Positions 37,151 to 47,600 of a DNA stretch of 64,000 nt are shown piece after piece. The translations under genes were made by a program, and so were the position numbers. This DNA is from Fen-1273 sp963837815 (GTDB lineage Bacteria; Bacteroidota; Ignavibacteria; UBA10030; UBA6906): positions 248,001 to 312,000 of the forward strand of contig CAWIOS010000016.1 of NCBI GenBank assembly GCA_963837815.1, written 5' to 3'. Every line of letters starts with the position of its first letter. Position 1 is the first letter of the stretch. The notes below the pieces were generated by a model. The model did no database searches. It saw only the letters and a program-made list of their open reading frames with translations, and was not told the origin of the DNA.

Positions 37151-37174
37151 CGTCCCTCCCTCCCGGGAGGGACG
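37151..37174. terminator. Hairpin between convergent genes
   Basis: A 10-bp stem CGTCCCTCCC/GGGAGGGACG with a 4-nt loop lies in the 37-bp gap between the beta-barrel gene and the convergent cyclase gene. No T run follows, so termination strength is uncertain. Confidence 0.5.
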
Positions 37175-37182
37175 CGTACGGA

Positions 37183-38106
37183 TTACAGCAGACCTCCGCC
37201 GCCGAGAAGTGAAAACGTCACGCACAGCTCCGGCTGGAGCATCGTCGATTTTCCCAGGCTGATTTTCCCTTCGCGCTGGAGCACGAGCTCGTCCCTCCGA
37301 AGCACAACTTCCCTCTCGCCGACGATGGACACATACGTTCCGTTGATGCTCTGGTCGATGAGGACAAACTTCTCGCGCCGGAACTCGATTCTCGCGTGAG
37401 ATCGTGAGGCGAGAGGCTCCGGGATGACGAAGTCGTTTTCGATTCCCCGTCCCATGTGGAGCGAGGGGCGTTCGTGGCTTAATTCCACCGTGGTTTCGCC
37501 GAACGACACGGTGAGCTTCGCCTCGTGCGGCTTGTCCTCGAAGATGTTCTGCACGATCGTCAGGTTCTCGAATTCCCAGAGAACTTCGAAAAGCTCCAGT
37601 TCCTCTTTCTTCCCCTTGAGCGCGGCCTTGTCGATGAACCGGAGCCCCGTCTTCATCTCGTCGGGCATTTCATCGACGGTGAATTTTGTCGTCAGGATCT
37701 GCCCCTTCTTTGCCTGGGCGACGACCCTGGCCGCGACGTTGACGGCGTCGCCGAACACGTCTCCCGCCTGGGGGATGACCTGTCCGAAGTGGAACCCGGT
37801 CCGGATGCTCAGGGATTCGTAGGGAATTGTGCCGATGGCGATCGCCTGTTTCAGGGAGCGCTGCATGTCTTTCGCGGCTTCCGCTGCCAGCGGGGCGGAG
37901 GGGAACGTGCACATCAGCTCGTCGCCGATGTTCTTGACAATCGTTCCCTGGTGGCGGCCGGCCGCCTCGGAAAGGACATCCAGCGCCTTGGCAATGATCG
38001 TCTGGGCGAGTGTGTTGCCAAGTGTCTCGTACAGCTTGGTGCTGCCGCTGACGTCGGCGAACAGAATCGCCAGCTGCACGTTCGTGTGGTGTTCTGTGTT
38101 ACTCAA
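37183..38106 (-). CDS. Class III adenylate cyclase with C-terminal FHA domain
   Basis: 307 residues. The cyclase domain (about 10-170) has both metal aspartates (LFADVSGST, D18; NIGDE, D62), a purine-site Lys (K58) and Asp in DVFGD, and the transition-state Asn/Arg in NVAAR, all consistent with an active ATP-specific cyclase. The FHA domain (about 205-295) has GRGIEND, ASRSHAR and INGTYV. No membrane segment. FHA binding could tie cAMP production to the nearby Ser/Thr kinase system. Own promoter at 38139-38167. Confidence 0.9.
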   Translation of the reverse strand: MSNTEHHTNVQLAILFADVSGSTKLYETLGNTLAQTIIAKALDVLSEAAGRHQGTIVKNIGDELMCTFPSAPLAAEAAKDMQRSLKQAIAIGTIPYESLSIRTGFHFGQVIPQAGDVFGDAVNVAARVVAQAKKGQILTTKFTVDEMPDEMKTGLRFIDKAALKGKKEELELFEVLWEFENLTIVQNIFEDKPHEAKLTVSFGETTVELSHERPSLHMGRGIENDFVIPEPLASRSHARIEFRREKFVLIDQSINGTYVSIVGEREVVLRRDELVLQREGKISLGKSTMLQPELCVTFSLLGGGGLL

Positions 38107-38138
38107 GTGTCGAAAGTGGTATTGTCAGGGATCGCATC

Positions 38139-38167
38139 AAAATACGCATCTGGATCGTGCAAATCAA
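38139..38167 (-). promoter_or_regulatory. Promoter of the adenylate cyclase gene
   Basis: On the minus strand TTGATT (38162-38167) and TATTTT (38139-38144) with a 17-bp spacer, about 33 bp upstream of the start codon. Confidence 0.65.
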
Positions 38168-38176
38168 GCTCCCGCG

Positions 38177-38205
38177 TTGCTTCTCTCCGCCGGGAGCGCT
38201 ATCTT
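38177..38205 (+). promoter_or_regulatory. Promoter of the BNR-repeat T9SS gene
   Basis: TTGCTT (38177-38182) and TATCTT (38200-38205) with a 17-bp spacer, divergent from and adjacent to the cyclase promoter. Confidence 0.6.
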
Positions 38206-38279
38206 GGCAAATGAAGTATTGTGTGAGCCGCCCCCCCCGGTGAACGCATAATGATCCAGGATCAATCAGGAGAGCCGCA

Positions 38280-41084
38280 ATGTCCCCGGGGAAGGCGTTC
38301 TTTTCCGTGCCAATGTGCGTCGCGTTGATTCTGATCCCCCTGGTCGCGCCGGCCGCGCTGGGGCAGGATGATGAATCACCCGAGGAGATCATCGCGCGGC
38401 AGGAGTACATGATGAACCTGCGCGCGGGAGGCCCCGGACGGACTGTCCCGCCCGATGCGTACGCCGCTTCCGTGGCGCGCCATCTCCAGATGGCGCGCGA
38501 CGACCTCATGTTCGGGAGCGCGACGGGGACGATAGCATGGAAGAGCGTGAATCCGACCGGCCTGTTCTACCAGGTCACGGGCGGAAATTACATTTCCGGA
38601 AGAACAAACTGCATCGCGTTCCACCCCACGGATCCCCTCACGATGTACATCGCGTCGGCGGGGGGAGGAGTCTGGAAGACAACGGACGGGGGGAGCACAT
38701 TCCAGCCCCTCACCGATAATCTGACGTCCCTCTCCTGCGGATATGTCGCCGTCGATCCCGTCAATCCCCCGGTCGTGTATATCGGTACGGGTGAGCTCAA
38801 CTATTCGCTTGACAGCTATTACGGCGACGGCGTCTTCAAATCCACCGACGCGGGTGCGACGTGGACGAAGGTTGCCGCTTCGGGGACCGTGGGTTCATAC
38901 ATCTCGCAGATCGTCATCAATCCCCTCAACACGAATGTCCTCTATCTCTCGGGATCCTCCGGTGTCTACCGGTCGACGGACGCGGGCCTCTCCTGGAAAT
39001 CCACGTCGAGCGGGGGAAACGCCAACTGCATCGTGATGAACCCGCTCAATCCCCTCGTCCTGTACACGACAACCGGCGGGTATACCGCCGACGTCATCAG
39101 GAAATCGACGGACGGGGGCGTCACCTGGACGGCGCTGACGGGAGGACTCCCTTCCCCCATGGGAAGGACACAGCTTGCACTTGCACAGGCCGACACCAAT
39201 CTTCTGTACGCAAGCATCGCGCGGCCGGGCTCGCCGTACGGGCTGCTCGGTCTTTTCGCATCGACCGACGGAGGAGCGACCTGGACTCTGAAGGATTCCT
39301 CCAGGAACTACCTGGGGGGACAGGGATGGTACGATAATGCGATCGCGGTCAGGCCCTCGAACCCCGCGACCGTCGTCGCCGGGGGGCTCGACGTGTACGC
39401 CTCCACGTCCTATGGCGCCGGGCTGTCGCAGCGGTCCAACTGGGCGACATCCTCGCCGTCAAATTTCTGTCACGCGGATGTCCATTTCCTCGGCTACAAC
39501 GGCGGCGTGCTCTACTGCGGTTCCGACGGGGGGGTATTCCGCTCGACGAACGACGGGGTGACATGGTCTGATCTGAATGCCACGCTCTCCACGCTCCAGT
39601 ACATGAGTGCGGACTATGATCCCTCGTCACTGCTGCGGCTCTACGGGGGGACGCAGGACAACAACAAGGAAACCTCGACAAACGGCGGGGCGGCGTGGAA
39701 CGAGGTTGCCACGGGGGACGGAGGGGCCACCATTGTCGACCCGGTCAACACGAATTACATCTATGGCCAGTACGTCAATGGTTCACTGCAGCGGTCGTCG
39801 AACTACGGTGCGTCATACACGGAGATCCGACCTTCGGGTTCGTCGGGAGGCCTCTTTTACAATCCGTACGCCATGTCGCCGGGGGACCATAATACGATCG
39901 TGTACGGCCAGGCCGACCTCTGGAGAACGCCGTCCGCGCAGACCGCATCGAGCGCGGCGGGCTGGACCCGGATCGCGACCACGTCGGTTGTCGGAGGGAG
40001 CGTCTCCTCGATCGGCATCAGCGCCGCGAATACGGGGAAGATTTACGCCGGAACGACGAACGGCAGGATCCTTGCCACTGCGGATACAGGGAAGACGTGG
40101 GGGACGGCGACGGGATACCCGTACGTGTCCGGCCTTGCGGTGGACGTCACAAACGACAGCATCTGCTACGCGAGTCTCAGCGGCTGGTCCTCGGGCCTCC
40201 ACGTTCTGAAAACGACCGACGGCGGCGCCACCTGGCGCAACGTAACGGGGGATTTTCCGAACATACCGGTTCTCTGCATCGCGCTCCGGACGCTGCCGCC
40301 CCGGACGCTTTTCCTTGGGACGGACCATGGCGTCTACAAGTCCGTGGACGACGGCACGACATGGGTCTCGTTCAACAACGGGATGCCGGCGCTGCCGGTG
40401 TTCGACCTCAAATACAAGGAGGGAGTCCAGACGCTTCTCGCGGCGACGCACGGGAGGGGATGCTGGACGTTCGATTACGGGTCGCTCCCGTCCGTCGAGC
40501 TTTCTTCGTTCGCCGCCGTGGCCGGACCCGGCGCCGTTGTCCGGCTCTCGTGGACGACGCTCTCCGAAGTCAATAACTACGGGTTTGAAGTCCAGAGGTC
40601 CGCTTCCGCGACCGGGACTTTTGTCGCTCTTCCCGGCGGGTTCGTTGCGGGTCACGGGACGACTGTAGTTCCCCAGTCATATGCCTTTGTGGACTCCTCC
40701 GCGCCGGCGGGGACGTGGTATTACCGTCTCAGGCAGATCGACCTGAGCGGCACCTCCCATTACTCTGATCCGGTCAGCGTGAACGTCGTCTCGGGAGCGG
40801 TGGCGAGCGGTCCGGCCCCTGCGGCATACGCACTCTTCCAGAACAGTCCCAACCCGTTCAATCCCTCAACGACAATCCGTTTTGATCTGGCGTCGGACGG
40901 GGACGTGTCGCTGATTGTCTATACGATGCTCGGTCAGCCCGTGTCACGTCTTGTGAGCGGACGCAGAGCGGCCGGCAGCTACAGCGTTGTATGGGATGCG
41001 TCGGGAGTCGCCAGCGGTGTCTATTTCTACAGGCTCCAGGCGGGAAATTTCGCGCGGACGAAAAAGCTGATCGTTCTCAGATGA
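38280..41084 (+). CDS. Secreted BNR/Asp-box repeat protein with T9SS sorting domain
   Basis: 934 residues. Signal peptide to about residue 29 (LILIPLVAPAALGQ). At least eight Asp-box repeats of the form STDGGxTW (GVWKTTDGGSTF, GVFKSTDAGATW, STDGGVTW) define a sortilin/VPS10-like beta-propeller, about residues 90-720. A FnIII-like segment (SWTTLSEVNNYGFEVQRS) and a C-terminal sorting domain (NSPNPFNPSTTIRFDL ... GVYFYRLQAG) follow. Homologues are often labelled glycosyl hydrolase, but no catalytic residues can be assigned. CAGGAG ribosome site before the ATG. Confidence 0.87.
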   Translation: MSPGKAFFSVPMCVALILIPLVAPAALGQDDESPEEIIARQEYMMNLRAGGPGRTVPPDAYAASVARHLQMARDDLMFGSATGTIAWKSVNPTGLFYQVTGGNYISGRTNCIAFHPTDPLTMYIASAGGGVWKTTDGGSTFQPLTDNLTSLSCGYVAVDPVNPPVVYIGTGELNYSLDSYYGDGVFKSTDAGATWTKVAASGTVGSYISQIVINPLNTNVLYLSGSSGVYRSTDAGLSWKSTSSGGNANCIVMNPLNPLVLYTTTGGYTADVIRKSTDGGVTWTALTGGLPSPMGRTQLALAQADTNLLYASIARPGSPYGLLGLFASTDGGATWTLKDSSRNYLGGQGWYDNAIAVRPSNPATVVAGGLDVYASTSYGAGLSQRSNWATSSPSNFCHADVHFLGYNGGVLYCGSDGGVFRSTNDGVTWSDLNATLSTLQYMSADYDPSSLLRLYGGTQDNNKETSTNGGAAWNEVATGDGGATIVDPVNTNYIYGQYVNGSLQRSSNYGASYTEIRPSGSSGGLFYNPYAMSPGDHNTIVYGQADLWRTPSAQTASSAAGWTRIATTSVVGGSVSSIGISAANTGKIYAGTTNGRILATADTGKTWGTATGYPYVSGLAVDVTNDSICYASLSGWSSGLHVLKTTDGGATWRNVTGDFPNIPVLCIALRTLPPRTLFLGTDHGVYKSVDDGTTWVSFNNGMPALPVFDLKYKEGVQTLLAATHGRGCWTFDYGSLPSVELSSFAAVAGPGAVVRLSWTTLSEVNNYGFEVQRSASATGTFVALPGGFVAGHGTTVVPQSYAFVDSSAPAGTWYYRLRQIDLSGTSHYSDPVSVNVVSGAVASGPAPAAYALFQNSPNPFNPSTTIRFDLASDGDVSLIVYTMLGQPVSRLVSGRRAAGSYSVVWDASGVASGVYFYRLQAGNFARTKKLIVLR

Positions 41085-41110
41085 GCCGGGGAGAACATCC
41101 CGGTTTCTGT
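41084..41110 (+). terminator. Possible terminator after the BNR-repeat gene
   Basis: AGCCGGGG (41084-41091) pairs with TCCCGGTT (41098-41105) allowing two G-U pairs, loop AGAACA, followed by TCTGTT. Confidence 0.4.
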
Positions 41111-41137
41111 TGATTCGTTGTTCAGCCCCCGTATTAA
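41110..41137 (+). promoter_or_regulatory. Promoter of the TonB receptor gene
   Basis: TTGATT (41110-41115) and TATTAA (41132-41137), 16-bp spacer. It implies a leader of about 190 nt; I found no cobalamin or other recognisable riboswitch signature in it. Confidence 0.6.
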
Positions 41138-41323
41138 ACCAACACCTCCCCCCTGTTGTCATAGAATAACAGGATGTCCTTCCGGAGCATACTCGCCTTA
41201 TGCCTCCCGGGCGAAGCGATGTGCCGATGACGGAATATCACGCGACCTTTCGGAGCAGGGGACGGATTCCTGTGCCACCGGCGATCACCAATGCGCAGCG
41301 CTGCAGCGAAATCGAACCCGATC

Positions 41324-41330
41324 AAGGAGG
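41324..41330 (+). promoter_or_regulatory. Ribosome-binding site deciding a GTG start
   Basis: AAGGAGG five bases before GTG at 41336. It favours this start over the in-frame ATG at 41291, which has no such site. Confidence 0.7.
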
Positions 41331-41335
41331 CCGAC

Positions 41336-43762
41336 GTGGAGGTTCCATGTGGTCCCGCTCCCGCAACTGCGGTCAGGCGGGCATTGTTTCTTGTCCTCTC
41401 CTGTATGATCGCCCCGTCCCTTCCTGCGCAATCGAGGTCCGTCACCGGTCAGGTGATTGACGCCGACACGCGGGAACGGTTGCCCTATGCGACTGTGATG
41501 ATCAGGGGGACGAAAACCGGGACCCAGACGAACCTTCAGGGTTTTTTCCTGATGCAGGGTGTCCCGGACACCGCTTTCGTCGTCCAGGTGACGTTCATCG
41601 GATACCAGACGGCGGAGTACACGGTAGAACCGGGGAAGGGGAGCGCCGCAATACTCATTGCTCTGAACCCGAGCGCGATAGATCTCGAAGGAGTGACGGT
41701 TTCGGCCGAACAGTCGAACATTGTCAGAAAGGAAAAAACCCCCGGACTGACGACGATATCCCCGACCCAGATCGCGACGCTGCCGAGTGCGGGTCAGGCC
41801 GACATCTTCCGCTCGCTGGAGCTGCTGCCGGGCATCAGCGCGACGAACGATGCTTCTTCGGATCTCTATGTCCAGGGGGGGACCCCCGATGAAAACCTGA
41901 TACTGTTCGACGGGATGACGGTGTATCAGGTGGACCACTTCTTCGGGTTTTTCAGCGCGTTCAATCCCGATGCGATCAAGGATGTCCAGGTCTATATGGG
42001 CGGGTTTCCGGCGAACTTCGGCGGGAGGCTTTCAAGCGTCATCGACATCGTCGGAAGGACGGGGGATCCCGACGATATTCATGGAAAAGCAGGTTTGAGC
42101 CTCCTGAGCGGCAATGTCAGTCTGAACGGTCCCCTGCTGGGCGGGACGTTCTTTCTCGCGGCACGCCGGTCCTACAGCGACATCATCGCAAGCGGCGCAT
42201 ACAACGCGATCTACAAATTGCTCACCGGCAGCTCCGCACCTGCGACGGGCGGCACAGCCCGCGGCTTCGGGAGGTTCGGCGGCGGGGGGATTTCACAGCA
42301 GCAGACGCCAAGTTCGGATTTCTTTGACGTGAATGCGAAGCTCTCCTACAATCTGAGTCCGCAATTCATGCTTGCGGTGAGCTATTACGGCAGCGGGGAC
42401 AATTACGACCTCAGCCAGGAATCGTCCTCGCAGAACGTGCCCGGGCTGGGCTCCGGCTTTTCCCTTCCCTCCAATACGAACAACACCGCCCAGGGGAACA
42501 ACGGGGTCAGTGCGAACCTGTTTGCACAGTGGCAGGACAACATGTATTCGAACATCATCGTCGCGTACGACAACTACACAAGTACGTACACGGCGGCGCA
42601 GGGGGGAGGGAACAGGGTCAACGCGGAGTTCTCGACGGATGAAGGGAATCGCACCGGCGATTTCAGCCTCACTGCCCGGAACGACCTGAAGCTGAATTCG
42701 CTGCAGGATGTCGGGTTCGGGATTGACGTCTCCCGGACAACGGTCACCTACTCGCTTACGGGAAGCAACGTGACCGGGGGGACGGAGAACCTTCTCGATC
42801 TCGATCAGCGCGCCTGGGAGAGCGCCGCATATCTGAGCGACCGGCTGAGTCCCTTCGACAATCTCACGGTCACGGGCGGTCTGCGGCTCGAGAACTACTC
42901 AACACTGAGTTCGTGGTACCTTGAACCGCGCCTTTCCTCGGTCCTCGAACTTACCGCCGACGTCTCGCTGAAGGCGGCATTCGGAGTCTACCATCAGTTT
43001 GTGAATCGCATAGTGAACGAGGACATCACGGAAGGCAGCCGTGACTTCTGGGTCCTTGCGGACACCTCCATTCCGGCGAGCAAAGCCACACACTATGTCG
43101 TCGGCGGGGCGTGGCAGAACGAAGGGTACGTCATCGACATTGAAGGATTCTACAAGACGCTCGACAACATCGCGGAATTCAGCCAGCGCTTTCAACGGAA
43201 TGCCTTTGAACCGTACACGTTTCTCATCGGTGACGGCCGTATCAGGGGGATCCAGGCGCTGCTGCAGAAGAAGGTCGGATCGTTCAACGGCTGGATCAGC
43301 TACACGCTGATGAAAGCGGAAGACCGGTTCCCGCAGCTGAACGGCGGGCAGTACTTCCCGGCGAACAATGATCAGACGCATGAACTGAAGGTCATCGGGA
43401 GCTACAGCCCGGGCGCTGATTGGAACTTGTCGGCGACCTTTATCTACGCGACCGGAAAACCCTTCACGGCCCCGATAAGCCAGTATTCCCTCGTCCTTCT
43501 TGACGGGACGACGTACAGTTACACGCATGTCAGCGCGGAGAACGCCTACAGGCTGCCCGACTATCAGCGGCTGGACCTGAGCGTGTCAAAGAAGTTCCGG
43601 TTTCGATCGACGTCTCTTGATGTCGGTCTGTCGGCGTTCAACGTGTACAATCACGTCAACATCGAGTATTACCAGTACAACGTGAATGTCCAGCCGATCG
43701 TCGTCACGGCCGTGACGGGCCTGGGTTTCCTCCCTTCCATTTTCTGTCAGTACGAATTCTGA
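41336..43762 (+). CDS. TonB-dependent outer-membrane receptor with N-terminal carboxypeptidase-regulatory-like domain
   Basis: 808 residues from the GTG. Signal peptide (ALFLVLSCMIAPSLPAQS), a CarboxypepD_reg-like domain (SVTGQVIDADTRERLPYATVMIRGT, about residues 32-110), the plug (LPSAGQADIFRSLELLPGI, GGTPDENLILFDGMTVY) and a 22-strand-type barrel ending ...FCQYEF. It takes up a ligand, siderophore or peptide-like, using TonB energy. The following DUF4249-type lipoprotein is a usual partner of this receptor subclass in FCB bacteria. The ligand cannot be assigned. Confidence 0.88.
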   Translation: MEVPCGPAPATAVRRALFLVLSCMIAPSLPAQSRSVTGQVIDADTRERLPYATVMIRGTKTGTQTNLQGFFLMQGVPDTAFVVQVTFIGYQTAEYTVEPGKGSAAILIALNPSAIDLEGVTVSAEQSNIVRKEKTPGLTTISPTQIATLPSAGQADIFRSLELLPGISATNDASSDLYVQGGTPDENLILFDGMTVYQVDHFFGFFSAFNPDAIKDVQVYMGGFPANFGGRLSSVIDIVGRTGDPDDIHGKAGLSLLSGNVSLNGPLLGGTFFLAARRSYSDIIASGAYNAIYKLLTGSSAPATGGTARGFGRFGGGGISQQQTPSSDFFDVNAKLSYNLSPQFMLAVSYYGSGDNYDLSQESSSQNVPGLGSGFSLPSNTNNTAQGNNGVSANLFAQWQDNMYSNIIVAYDNYTSTYTAAQGGGNRVNAEFSTDEGNRTGDFSLTARNDLKLNSLQDVGFGIDVSRTTVTYSLTGSNVTGGTENLLDLDQRAWESAAYLSDRLSPFDNLTVTGGLRLENYSTLSSWYLEPRLSSVLELTADVSLKAAFGVYHQFVNRIVNEDITEGSRDFWVLADTSIPASKATHYVVGGAWQNEGYVIDIEGFYKTLDNIAEFSQRFQRNAFEPYTFLIGDGRIRGIQALLQKKVGSFNGWISYTLMKAEDRFPQLNGGQYFPANNDQTHELKVIGSYSPGADWNLSATFIYATGKPFTAPISQYSLVLLDGTTYSYTHVSAENAYRLPDYQRLDLSVSKKFRFRSTSLDVGLSAFNVYNHVNIEYYQYNVNVQPIVVTAVTGLGFLPSIFCQYEF

Positions 43763-43772
43763 GGCGGGACAC

Positions 43773-44603
43773 ATGAAGAAATCGGTCTTCTCGATGATCG
43801 TCCTTGTCGTTGTTGCGAACGGCTGCCAGCACAATCCCGTGCTTCCGGAAGCGACGCAGATAGTGCTCCAGGCCTATTTGTACGACGGACAGCCGGTTGC
43901 GGACATTGAGGTGATGCTGAGCAGTCCTCTTTCGAGCCTGGCCGCGGCGAACACGCCGGTGTCGGATGCGGCCGTCGTGCTTCTCAGGAACGGAACCCGG
44001 TATCAGTTGATGCCCACACCGCAGCAGCCCGGAGAGTACTACTATCCATCCTCCGATCTCCAGGTCCATTCCGGCGACACGTTTGAGATCCAGGTGACGT
44101 ACGCCGGAACGACGGCCACGGCGACGACGGTGGTTCCGGCGAGGCCCGTCGGGCTGTCGGTGAATACCCCGACGATCGTGTTCACGCGGGACACGATCAC
44201 AACCCGGAACGGCCTCAGCCGGGTGAACGTCACGAGTGTGGACACCGTAACCGCGTCGTGGAGCAATCCGTCGCAGTTTCCCTTTTACATCACTGTCGAG
44301 AGCGAAGACTCGACCGGCCAGCCCCTTCGTACGGACAGCCTCGGGAACGCGGTGTTCACAAGGAGTTTTGTGACCGAGCCGACAACGGGGAGCTATTTCC
44401 GGGTGCCGGAATTCGATTTCACGTATACGGGGGAGGCCAGGATCACGCTGTTCCGGGTCAACAGGGAATACGTGGACCTGTATGCGTCCCGGCAGCAGGA
44501 TTCGCGCAGCCTGAATGAGCCGAGTACGAATGTCATAAACGGTCTGGGAATCTTCACGGCGTTTGCAAGCGACAGTGTGCACGTCACCGTGGAATTGCAG
44601 TAA
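43773..44603 (+). CDS. DUF4249-type lipoprotein, partner of the TonB receptor
   Basis: 276 residues with a lipobox (VVANGC, Cys at about 18) and beta-rich domains: VLQAYLYDGQPVADIEVMLS opens a carboxypeptidase-regulatory-like fold followed by Ig-like strands. Starts 10 bp after the receptor. Family assignment rests on this layout plus the receptor neighbour, since the individual motifs are weak. Probably sits at the outer membrane as part of the uptake complex. Confidence 0.65.
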   Translation: MKKSVFSMIVLVVVANGCQHNPVLPEATQIVLQAYLYDGQPVADIEVMLSSPLSSLAAANTPVSDAAVVLLRNGTRYQLMPTPQQPGEYYYPSSDLQVHSGDTFEIQVTYAGTTATATTVVPARPVGLSVNTPTIVFTRDTITTRNGLSRVNVTSVDTVTASWSNPSQFPFYITVESEDSTGQPLRTDSLGNAVFTRSFVTEPTTGSYFRVPEFDFTYTGEARITLFRVNREYVDLYASRQQDSRSLNEPSTNVINGLGIFTAFASDSVHVTVELQ

Positions 44604-44635
44604 CGCCGGGAAGATGTCTGCGGCCGGGGGACGGG

Positions 44636-47600
44636 TTACCCGTTCTCCCCGGTGATCCGGGCGATCTGCAGGAGGAAGAAGCGGAGACGGTTCTGATCTT
44701 CGCCCGAGAGCGCCTGCTCTTCGATTGCGGCGATCCGCTCCACTTCCTTCATTGCGCGGATGATGTTTGCGGGGACCTCCATCATTCCTTCCGACGCTAT
44801 CGTGAGATACTCCATCGCCGCGGCAAGGAACTGACGCATTTCGTCGTCGGCCCGGGACATCCGGAAGAAGCTGTCGAGTTTCGACGGCATCTTGGCCGGG
44901 CGGCCGGAAAGCGGGACATCCGTCGTGAGTTTTCTCCCCGAAAGCGAATACAGTGCGACCGCAAGCTCGACAAACGACTCCACGCGCTGGAACACGGGGT
45001 TCTCCAGGAGCGCCCATGCCTCGGCGCGCCACCTGCGGATCTCCGCCGGTGCCGCAAGGAGCCGCGCAACCGCTCCCCGCCAACCGGCGTCCGCCGGGAG
45101 CCCGATCAGGTTCTCGAGTTTCCCGGGGTCCGTGTTGAAGAGATCCGGCTGCAGGAGCACGGCGATGTCCGGCCTGAGCGTGGGGAGAAGGTCCGGGATG
45201 AACCGGATCCCTTCGAAGAAATCGCCCACGTCGATCCCGTGTCTCCGGAGCAATTCCTGCTGGAAAAGCGGGATGTACCTCCCCATCGCGTCGATGTCCT
45301 CGCGGAGGGCGACGAACGCGGAATTTCCCGCCGGGAATGCCCGTTCGACCGCGCGGAGATATGTCTCATCGGGGTCGTGGTACAGCCGGAGGCTGCGGAG
45401 TATTTCGTACACCGGGAGGTGCGGGAGTATCCGGTCCGCCATGTATGTTTCCGGATTCCCCTCCACCGGCTCCATGCGTGAGAACGTGTCAAGCGCCCGG
45501 AACAATCCGGTCGTGAGCTGGTTGACGCCGAGGACCGTGGTCTGCGCCTGGTTGTGCGCGATGGCGCGCAGGAGGCTCCCGTACCGCGAGAAGGGGATCG
45601 TCTCGGCGATCCGCTCCAGGATTCTGCTCCCCTGCCCCTTTCCCGCCGGACCCGGGCGTACCGTCGGCCTGTCGCGGAGCGGGGGAGTCGTCCGCGCGAT
45701 GAAATACGAGATGATGTGGATCCCCACGACATCCTCGTCCCTGCCGTAGAGGATCTGCCGGAAATTTTCGGTGAGGACCTTCAGGAACGCTTCGAGCGCC
45801 GGCTCCCGGCCTCCCACTGTCAGCCGCTCGAGCGCCCGTTCGCTGCGTGCGGTGCTCGTAAGCCTGCTCTCGGCAAATTCCTCGCTCGCGCGCCTCAGGT
45901 CGCCCCGGTGCGTCCCCTGCAGGAGGGCCAGGTGGTGCAGGAGCTGGGCGAATTCTTCCACGCCGAGGTGGCGGACATGTTCGGCGATCGCGCTCTGGAA
46001 CGTCCGGAGGTCACCTCCCGCGAAAACGCCGAGCATCGGGGTCGTTGCGTACACCGTGCTCCGTCGCGTCGATTCCCTGAGGTGCGCGGCGAACCGGCGT
46101 GTCGACTCCTCCGACTGGATGAACGCCGCCTTTCCGCTCACCTCGTTGTAGTATCCCCCCTGGCGCTGCATCGGTTCTCCGCTCCCCAGTTTGAGCCGGA
46201 CCCGCTCGGCGAGTCCCTGCCTCGCAAGCCAGTGCAGGAGTTCGAATTTCGCCTGCCTGTACATCTGCGCTCCCGCGGCCTGGCTTACCTGCTGGGAAAG
46301 GTCCGATCCCGCTATGAAGAGCTCGCCGATGATCTCCGCAAACCTGTCCCGCGTCTCCTGGTTCAGCCTGCGGCTCTGGAGCGAATATTCCCACAACTTG
46401 GTCAGGTATCCCGTCAGGCCCAGGACGGCATCGGGCTCCTCGAAAAGCGGGATGAGCCTGAGGACGGGGATGTCGATCCCCGGGTGGTCCCTGAGTATGT
46501 GCTCGCGCCTCGCCCGGAGTTTGCGGTCGAGCTCGATCAGCGCCTCGGGTCGTGTCGACATGCTCACCTGAAGCGAAAGGACCATCCCCGGGTTGCCGTA
46601 CCGCGCTCCGATCTCGTTGATCTCGCTGATGTTGAAGACGGTGGTGTCGACCGCAAACGGATCCTGGGCCGTGACCATGCTCTGGTGTATGCGCGGCGTG
46701 ATCACGAATCTCTGGAGGAGATCACGGTAGAAAACCGCTTCCCTGAGGAGGGGTGGGACGGCGGTGTTTCTGACGATGGCCGGGATAAGCGCATGGAGTT
46801 CTTTCCGCAGGCGCTTGTTCAGCGAGAAATAATATTCGAGCCCTTCCCGCCTCTTCCTCCGGAGCTCCATCATGCGTCGCTCCAGCCTGTCGTTGTGATA
46901 CCAGAGCGACGTCACGGGATCCCGCGCAACGTGGAGCGCCATGCCGATCCGCCGCAGCCGCCCGGGATTTGCCTGGAAGGGAAGTATCCCCCTGTAGCGT
47001 TTCTCGAGCTGGTGCGTCAGCACCGTGATGTCCTTCATGAGTTCGACAAAACGGTGCGTCTTCCCCGGGAGCCGTTCGATCTCGGCGAGAAGCTCCGGCC
47101 GTATCCGTGCGGACCTGTCGCACGCCGCAAGCGTGAGGAGAATGTGCGAGAGGCGTTCGACGTTTCGCAGAAGCACCGACGCCGCAAGCTGGTGCCCCTG
47201 CCCGGAGGGCCTGTTCGATCCGTCCCAGTCCCCCCAGAACGAGAGAAACGTCTTCTGGAGACCCGCTCCCTGCACCTCGCCGTACAGTTCCGCGCTTATG
47301 TGTGCGTCGAGATCGAGAAGCACCTCGCGGGATTCATCGGCGGAGCTTATCGCGACGTTGAGCCCCAGGAATTCGCTGACGAGCTCGCGTCCCGCGGCAG
47401 CGAGGAGATCCCCCGGGGCCGCCGATCCCTGCGCGAGAAGTCCGATGATGGTCTCGAACGCCTCCTCGGCCCGGAGAGAATACATCTGCGTCGGATGGAC
47501 GGTCCTGTCGTACAGCCGCGTCCTGAACGCCTCTTCGCGCCGGGCGATGTCGTCGCGGTAGAATTCCGCCGCGAGGACGTCCCCGAGCATCCTGCCGTTA

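Noticed and set aside
41138..41290. Small reading frames in the TonB-receptor leader
   Set aside because: No ribosome site or conserved composition; overlapped by the promoter leader and the real GTG start.
41138..41335. Cobalamin or other metabolite riboswitch before the TonB receptor
   Set aside because: No B12-box-like, TPP or GEMM signature could be read in the leader.
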